In this document: positions 57,722 through 64,000 of the stretch, piece after piece
Layout of the letters: each line of letters starts with the position of its first letter
Numbering within the stretch: position 1 is the stretch's first letter
Assembly (NCBI RefSeq): GCF_000005505.3
Contig: NC_016134.3
Coordinates: 15,110,624-15,174,623 of the forward strand
Source of the DNA: Brachypodium distachyon
Lineage: Eukaryota; Streptophyta; Magnoliopsida; Poales; Poaceae
Reading direction: 5' to 3'
Length of the DNA: 64,000 bases
Made by a program: the position numbers and the translations under genes
The notes under the pieces: model-generated
Database searches by the model: none
Told to the model about the DNA's origin: nothing
Seen by the model: the letters and a program-made list of their open reading frames with translations, nothing else

Positions 57722-58200
57722 TGAACATTAGGGCTATGCTACTTTAGAGGGCATTTTACCTTCCCTCTTATAGTTGTTTCATGTGCAATCACATGATACC
57801 TGAAACCAGAGAGCACCTTTTCTTCCAATGCCCATTTGCCCTTGCGTGTTGGCAATATGTCTGCCCAGATTTTGTTCCCTCTAATTCGGTCCACCGGAAC
57901 TTAAAGAACTTCAAGGAAATGACCCAAAAGCCTTTTCACATGGAGATTGCCACGTTGGTACTTTGGAGCATTTGGAAATGCAGGAATGACTTCATCTTCA
58001 ACGGAACAGAGCCGAAGCATTTTCAAAGAAGAAATCTTTCTTGTTTCTCACAGGGCCAAGAGAAAATCCCATGCTGCTTTCGAGCATTGAATTAATAGGT
58101 TTAGATAGATCTTTTTTCGGCTCCCTTGTATATATTGTAACACTTGTTTTATTAATATATTGCAGTAGGTAGTTTGCCAACTGTATGTTCCTCAAAAATA
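57722..58200 (+). mobile_element. 5'-truncated LINE with zf-RVT coding end (2 of 3)
   Basis: A frame from 57781 reads CNHMIPETREHLFFQCPFAL, then WSIWKCRNDFIFNG, the reverse-transcriptase zinc-binding (zf-RVT) region at the end of plant LINE ORF2. The 3' UTR ends in the A-rich stretch after CTGTATGTTCCTC. It is close to the copies at 28781 and 62195. Confidence 0.85.
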
Positions 58201-58300
58201 AAAAACAAGCCGTTGGTATCCTCAATTCTAGACAATACATCAGCAATAAATCCATCTGTTGGAAAGTCAATCACCACATGGACTTTCTTCTGGGTTTATA
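58201..58300 (+). repeat. Spacer shared with 28969-29060 and 62853-62945
   Basis: It includes GCAATAAATCCATCTGTTGG and AGTCAATCACCACATGG, which in copy C lies just before the 3' flank of the DUF627/DUF629 gene. Similarity stops at about 58295. Confidence 0.7.
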
Positions 58301-60780
58301 ACAAACTAGATCATGGTGGCGCGCGTTGCCGCACCCGTTGGTTTTGACAATATAATGATAAGAAGAACACAATCCATGCATTGCCAGTTCCTACTACGCC
58401 AGAAGCGTAATTAGGCACAGACATTCTCAAAATTGGCAGTACAATCTCATAAAGCTATGATGGCTTGGCCAAATGTTGCATGTGTTCAAATGTTGGCTCC
58501 GAATCTGAATATATGTCAAGAAAATAAGTGTCACAAACTTTCTAAAAAAACAAAGTTACATAAAGATTACCAAAGAAGAAAAACTATCTTACAATACAAA
58601 AAATGCTATGCATCTGCAGTTATTGCACCATCAAAGCATGAATCTGGTGAACACTGACATCACACAGCTCACTACAGGTAAGAGTATCAACTACTTTTTC
58701 TTCAAACTAAATTAGTTGCATAAATATGATAGCACAGCCAATGATTTAAGCATTAGCAGTATAAGGAATACAGGCCTAGAACAACACACATGCGGTCAAC
58801 TGAAAGCAGCACATAGATTTAAGAGAACAACTCTCAAAATGGCAAAACTTAAAAATGGTTGGCTATAATCGACATTTCTAGGTGAGGAAACGGCTTCCGG
58901 GTACCCCAAAGATAACAATGACTTCATCATAAACTTTTCCCACAATCATCATCATATTGTGTGAAGAAACAAATAGACCAACTGCTAGCACGAAGCTATA
59001 ATCGTAATCGCATTAATTTTTCACGTCACTGCAGAAAAGGCTCGGGCAGTTCACCACATCATTAAAGAGAGCAGTCACTAACGTGCGAAAGACCCATTAG
59101 AACATAATAATGAAATTTTAATATATGGAGGCCTTTATCAGGTTTTGGCTTAGAGGCCGCCTCTTTATAGAGGCAGATATTTTTATTCCTGATTGTGTAT
59201 GTTCTAAGGCTCATCCAAACAGCCACCTATGGCGGACTGGCAAAAGGTGCTTGATGCTTTGGTTGGTAGCTTGCAAGAGAAATGCCTCCAAGAGAAAGGC
59301 ATTGGTAAGAAGCATATTAATAGGAGCAAGGGAAAACTAAAATGCAGGTCCACACAAGGCGTATCTAGATTTAGAAGCAGCATCCAAATGTCTTGCAAAA
59401 AGAAAGTGTTGAAGAAAATAAAATGCTACAGCATAAAGGCTGAAACAACAGGGAACTCAGATTACTACTAATGTGACAATGTGGTTAAAGAAAGCATTAC
59501 CTGAAGACCTTGGAGATGTGTTGCTCATTTAGACTACTGTCACTCATTGCAGATTCTTTTGAGACCGGGCAGACTTGGTTCATGAGGAGTCCTAGTCATA
59601 GATTTGATGACCTAATTTCTTTGTATGAAATCCATTCCCTGACAAGAAATCCCACGTGTATCACTGTTAGTACTGACAAGATTTCAAGTATTCTACTGCA
59701 TGTAGTACTTCTCGTTTGTTGCCAAGGATTTTTTTCCCGGATTATTCGGTACAATATATCCTTTGTTGTCTCTTTAACTAAACAGTTCAATAAGAAAATA
59801 TCTTCAATGAATCTAGTAGAAATTTCATAACATGTCAAAGATATAGTACAATGTATCCTTTGTTGTCTCTTTAACTAACATGGAAAAGGTACAGTACAGA
59901 AGAATATCCTTTTCTGTCTCTTTAACTAAATGATTGAATAAGAAAATTTCTTCATTCAACAAAAATGCAATAAAATTCCAATTTTGCAACAATTTATTGT
60001 TGGCTATTAAGAAGGTAAAAGCATCACTTATCAGGATCATATGTTCTCAACAGGAGCAAGAAGGAAAGGAATATTATAAAATCGATGCATCAATTTCATT
60101 CACTATAGCAGTTCCCATATACAATACTTTATGTATAGTGATTAATTGTAAGTATTGCAATATACATATGTACTGGAGAAGCCTTAATGGCTCATTTTGT
60201 TCCAGTGCAGGCCCAGCTAAGCGTCAACCTAATTTGATCGGTCTGCTGCAATAATAGATGCATCTTGAACCACTCAAACTCAATATCATTGATCCTGGCC
60301 GCGAGGAGGCATCCAAGACAGACATTTTGTCTATTATACTACTTCATGTAAACTAAACAGTGCAACCATTGATACCATTCTTTTGGATGACACAACACAT
60401 GATTATCACCGGTAAATATCTCAGCTGAATCCATAGAAGAGTGTCAGCAAACTGTAGCAGTTAGTTTACAACTTTATGATAGTAAGTACTCCAGAAACCA
60501 GAATATGTCAGCTGAATCCATAGAAAAGTTACACAAACCAGAATAGGAACTTAAAAAACACAATTCGACCAGAGCAAATCAATTTTCAAGAAAAATTTCT
60601 TCTTACTGATTAATACGAGTGATAACAGAGTTGGACTGAGCAACGCATCCTAATCGAACCCATGGAAGGAAGAGGATTGCATCATCACAACGCTTGGTAG
60701 GTTTTCTTCGTAGCTCCAAATTGAACCAAACACACAGACTCGTAGCTCCTGATCAAAAACACAAACACAACAACTGCCAT
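58301..60780. other. AT-rich spacer, no gene recognised
   Basis: No open frame resembles a known protein. A repeat block at 59751-59960 is listed separately. Introns of a minus-strand gene starting at the GC-rich segment 60811-61070 could lie here, but no exon was recognised. Confidence 0.35.
59751..59960. repeat. Imperfect repeat block, three units
   Basis: ATCCTTTGTTGTCTCTTTAA recurs at about 59758 and 59854, and as ATCCTTTTCTGTCTCTTTAA at about 59906. The first and third units also share the following AATAAGAAAATWTCTTCA. Confidence 0.8.
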
Positions 60781-60810
60781 GATGACTGATCTATCTACAT
60801 GTTTGACTCA

Positions 60811-61070
60811 CCGGGTATTAGAACGACGGCGGGAATTTCAGCGACTCGGCGGCGGGCGGCTGCGGGATGAGACGTCCGGCGACGGGGCGGGAGCACCCGG
60901 CGTCCAGGCAACTGCGAGCCGGCAGCGGCGGGCGGGCGTTGGGGAAGGCAGGAGAAGGGCGGCGACAAGGGGGAGGTGAGAAGGCAGCCAGGGAGAGGAG
61001 GCAGCGCGTAGGGGGAGGGAGGCGTTTTCCTTCTTTTTTTTCCTTGCTTCCCCTGCGTTGAGCCGTGGAC
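60811..61070 (-). other. Candidate GC-rich first exon (5' UTR) of a minus-strand gene
   Basis: This is a CpG-rich island in AT-rich surroundings. On the minus strand it ends in CCCG/GTGAGTC, a strong splice donor at 60810-60811. No downstream exon was recognised, so it may be a gene remnant or a non-coding first exon. Confidence 0.35.
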
Positions 61071-61271
61071 TGGGAGACGATCGCTTCGTCGGCCCAGCTT
61101 GGTGCAGGCAGCCCACGCGGCCCGATTAATGTGAGGCTGTTGATTTTTCTCTGGAAGCAGCTGCTCTATAGGACAAAAGCCCACAAACGGACGGTCAGAT
61201 TTTGCCCAAGTGCTAGATTCAATGGCCGAGATTGCTGGTGGCGTGAGAGGGCTGGAGAGGGGCTCAGTTTT

Positions 61272-61640
61272 ACTGTCCTAAATAACAATTTATACATCCC
61301 TGAAGAATTTATCGGCTACTCAATGTCCGAGTGATCAATCCATGGAGAAACAACATCTCCAACGGCATTAGTCGGATTGAAAAGTCGTAAACATGAAAGT
61401 TATTCGTTTTTTCGAAACGAACAACTTTCATTTTGTAATCATCTCGATCCGATATCCTTTACTAACACAAAACGGGTCCGGAAGGTAGAGCCAGTTTTTT
61501 CACCGAACAATTTTGGAAAGTTGGGACCAAATCATCTGAATTGGAACCAAATTAGGGTTTTGTACGTGAATTCAAACCTCTTTCTTGCACGGGAAGTCCA
61601 AACGTCCTTTACAGAGGGGTGACGGTTGATTGTAACAACA
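61272..61640 (+). repeat. Segment duplicated from/with 29062-29418
   Basis: About 360 bp aligned with the region left of the Gypsy LTR at 29419. It starts with the gene-family 3'-flank motif (CAATTTATACATCCCTGAAG) and ends at GGGGTGACGGTTGAT. It represents the site without the LTR insertion. Confidence 0.8.
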
Positions 61641-62194
61641 CCAATCGAACAAAGACATCTACTACTTCATCTATTTTTATCTCTCCCACATGTATCTTTC
61701 TTCTCGTTTTTTGCCGTTCTTCAGTTTGGAGGGCAGCGAATCCATGAGGCCCTAGGGACGGTCAGGCCGACCGCGGCGGTCCTGACGGGATCCCTCCCGG
61801 GTCAGCAAAAGCGCCCACCAGATTGTTTTGCGTACCACGCTTCCGGCTAGCCTTCCTCGGCACGTGCTGCCGTGCATCGCTCTCGGCATCAAGGGTGCAC
61901 AGTGACGTGTTCGTGTGTGAACACTCCCTCTCCTAGTCTCCTTCCGCCTCATGGATCCACCGCTCTCTCCTCGCGCGCCCCATCCTTCGTCCATCCAATC
62001 CCGAACCTAGGCACCGTCACTGCTCCAAGAGGGTGAGCAGCCACCGACCAAGGATGCGACCGGGGAGCAGCAGCTGGACACCATGGATGAGCACCAAACC
62101 ACGCCTGAGCTAATTTGGATTGGACGCCCCATAATCGCCAGCGGCATCCGCGGCAGCCCGCGTAGCCTTTTGCGGCTAAAGCGGACAAACTCGC
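61641..62194. other. Spacer, no gene recognised
   Basis: Moderately GC-rich, with short frames only. LINE-like coding seems to start near 62195. Confidence 0.35.
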
Positions 62195-62852
62195 GTTGGC
62201 TAATGAACTTGACTGTCGGCATGACTCATGGGGATATCCTTGGACTAAACCAGAGTATAAGGTTGCTCAGATGTACAAAGCTCTGATGAATCATATTGAG
62301 ATCCAATCCACCTTCTCATGAAACTGGGCATCATGTTGTTAGCTCAAGCACAAGATCTTCATCTGGCTTCTGCTAATTAACAGACTGAACACTAGGACTA
62401 TGCTACTTCAGAGGGCATTTTACCTTCCCTCATTTTACTTTCCCTCTTATAGTTGTGTCATGTGCCCAACCAGAGAGCACCTCTTCTTCCAATGCCCATT
62501 TGCCCTTACGTGTTGGCAATATATCTGCCCAGATTTTGTTCCCTCTAATTCTGTCCACGAGAACTTAAAGAACTTCAAGGAAGTGATCCAGAAGCCTTTT
62601 TACACAGAATTGCCACGTTGGTACTTTGGAGCATTTGAAAATGCAGGAATGACTTCATCTTCAACGGAACAGAGCCCAATCTCTTTCTTGTTTTTCACAA
62701 GGCCAAGAGAAAATCCTATGCTGCTTTCTAGCCCTGCATTGATAGATTTAGATAGATCTTTTTTTTCGGCTCCCTCGTATATATTGTAACACCTTTTTTA
62801 TTAAAATATTGCGGTAGGTAGTTTGCCTACTGTATGTTCCTCAAAAAAAAAA
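62195..62852 (+). mobile_element. 5'-truncated LINE with zf-RVT coding end (3 of 3)
   Basis: It reads, with frame changes, YKVAQMYKALMNHI, then KHKIFIWLLLINRLNTRTML and PTREHLFFQCPFAL, the zf-RVT region of LINE ORF2. The 3' UTR matches those at 28781 and 58023 and ends in an A-run at about 62852. It is the longest of the three tails. Confidence 0.85.
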
Positions 62853-63083
62853 GACGTTGGCATCCTCAATTCCAGACAATGCATCAGCAATAAATCCATC
62901 TGTTGGAAAGTCAATCACCACTTGTACTTTCTTCTGGGTTCAGAACAAATAACAATTTATACGTCCCTGAAGAGTTTATCGGCTACTCAATGTCCGATCC
63001 ACGGAGAAACAACATCAAAATGCTTTCTTCCGGGTTCAGAACAACAACGCCAAGTTTGCATTCAGCAAAAGCTATACATCAAT
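62853..63083. other. 3' flank / presumed 3' UTR of gene copy C
   Basis: It carries the gene-family 3' motif (CAATTTATACGTCCCTGAAG) and a short internal repeat (CTTTCTTCTGGGTTCAGAAC / CTTTCTTCCGGGTTCAGAAC). Confidence 0.6.
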
Positions 63084-64000
63084 CTATTTGATGACCTCGA
63101 AAAATAGAACTTCAGGCTGGAGCTTGTGGTCTTTAAAACGATCTAGCAAATGCTCCCAAGTATCTGCTGTCTGCATCTGTGATATTTAAATCAACAAATC
63201 AAGAAGTTGAGAATCAAATGGCTACAAGAAAGAATACAAGGAATCGATCAAGACTCAGTAGTCACGAGCACTTACCACGACAGCCTCGAAGTCGTATATG
63301 AGCCACTTGTCCTTGACGCGAGCAAAGCAGACATAACGGTCATCAGCATAGCAGATCTGTAAGAGTTTGAATTGCAAGCTGGCATAAGATGAATCTAAAG
63401 TGCATTGTATTCGCAAGGAATGACAGTCTGAATATAGAAGCAGGAAAATTAGGTAACAAGAGCACCAAACAAACCTTGCAATAAGCCTGTAGTAAAACTG
63501 AAAGTAGCAGGACAGTGACTCTAGTACTCCCTCCGTCCAACAAATGATGTCTCAAGTTTGTCAAAATTTGGATGTATCTAGACATAAGTTAGTGTATAGA
63601 TGCATTCAAATTTAGTCAAAGTTGAGACATCTTTTGTTGGACGGAGGGAGTAAAACATTTTGAGAGAGAGCACTCCATGTGATTTGATGAGACCATTTCT
63701 TATTAGATTTCAAGGTTAGGAAAATAATGCACGATATACAAACTACACAAGGATCAACACAAGCTATTTGGTGATAGCAGCAGATATTACAAGGTCGAAC
63801 CAGGTTACTCACCAGTGTTCAATCAATGGAAGATTTTACAGAAAAGTGTCAGCGAAAAAAGGATCACAAGCTATTGATTCTTGCTGAAATTATTTTGTTC
63901 AATCTTCCAAATATTTTGATATCAGTGAAGCAGATGGTAGAACATATTACAGAGATAGGACCATTTGACCTCTTAGAAATATCTCCCAAATTACTACTCC
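63084..64000 (-). CDS. DUF627/DUF629 ubiquitin-hydrolase-related gene, copy C, 3' end only
   Basis: The last two exons are visible: 63356-63276 (ICYADDRYVCFARVKDKWLI) and 63170-63084 (TADTWEHLLDRFKDHKLQPE, ending EVIK and TAG). Lengths (81 and 87 nt) and splice sites equal exons 11 and 12 of copies A and B. Intron 10 continues to the right edge and aligns with that of copy A (about 6313-6480), including ACAGAGATAGGACCATTTGA. Here too the His of the usual HY box is Arg (DDRYVCFA). Whether the rest of the gene is intact lies outside the window. Copy C is more diverged from A and B than they are from each other. Confidence 0.8.
63527..63650. mobile_element. Stowaway-type MITE in intron 10 of copy C
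   Basis: A 124-bp element starts CTCCCTCCGTCCAACAAATG and ends TTGTTGGACGGAGGGAG, with TA on both sides. The long terminal inverted repeats are nearly perfect, so it is young. Confidence 0.92.

Noticed and set aside
59229..59471. 80-codon plus-strand frame starting MADWQKVLDALVG
   Set aside because: Lysine-rich with no recognisable domain, promoter or splice context; probably chance.
1..64000. tRNA, rRNA, snoRNA or prokaryotic operon features
   Set aside because: No cloverleaf-like conserved boxes or rRNA motifs were noticed by eye. Splice sites and plant transposons exclude a bacterial source. A tRNAscan or Rfam search would be needed to rule out small RNA genes.

Overview
The window is nuclear DNA of a grass, most likely a Pooideae/Triticeae species (wheat, barley, rye or Aegilops type). 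It has intron-containing genes with GT-AG splice sites, Stowaway MITEs with TA target duplications, a solo LTR resembling the BARE1/Angela/WIS Copia family, 5'-truncated LINE tails ending in poly-A, and nested Tat-type Ty3/Gypsy elements. No bacterial features, tRNA, rRNA or CRISPR were seen. | LAYOUT: 1-5090 is a decayed LINE on the minus strand, with its 3' end beyond the left edge. 5674-12601 (-) is an apparently intact 12-exon gene, copy A, encoding a DUF627/DUF629 ubiquitin-hydrolase-related protein of 1022 aa. 12602-19798 is spacer with a solo Copia LTR (16391-18160) and a small MITE. 19799-26622 (-) is copy B of the same gene, colinear exon for exon but broken by a 1-nt insertion and a nonsense codon. 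26900-29418 is a patchwork of retroelement gag remnants, a short LINE-like insertion, a LINE tail and a remnant of the gene's 3' flank. 29419-32820 and 35226-43547 are two fragments of minus-strand Tat Gypsy elements, each with an extra plus-strand ORF (Transposase_28 / putative gypsy type transposon). Between them lie a LINE tail and an F-box/DUF295 gene (33289-34571, -) with a single-base frameshift. 39701 to about 42400 is another repeat nested inside the second Tat fragment. 43548-57358 holds a plus-strand Tat Gypsy: a 968-bp 5' LTR, gag, protease, then a deletion of RT/RNase H, integrase, a repeat-rich 3' region and an antisense coiled-coil ORF. It is fused to a second, 5'-truncated copy that keeps protease, RT and RNase H but lacks the gag core and integrase core. 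57722-58195 and 62195-62850 are further LINE tails. 63084 to the right edge (-) is the 3' end of copy C of the DUF627/DUF629 gene. | HOW IT FITS: the host genes form a local minus-strand duplicated family (A, B, C, plus at least two gene-less 3'-flank remnants) separated by transposon insertions. The encoded protein keeps the N-terminal DUF627 region, the DUF629 C2H2 finger and a USP-like C-terminal fold. The catalytic Cys box and the His box look substituted, so it is probably a pseudo-deubiquitinase. All transposon reading frames carry frameshifts, stops or deletions except the antisense ORF of the plus-strand Gypsy, which is open for about 400 native codons. Coordinates of exons and elements were read by eye and may be off by a base or two.
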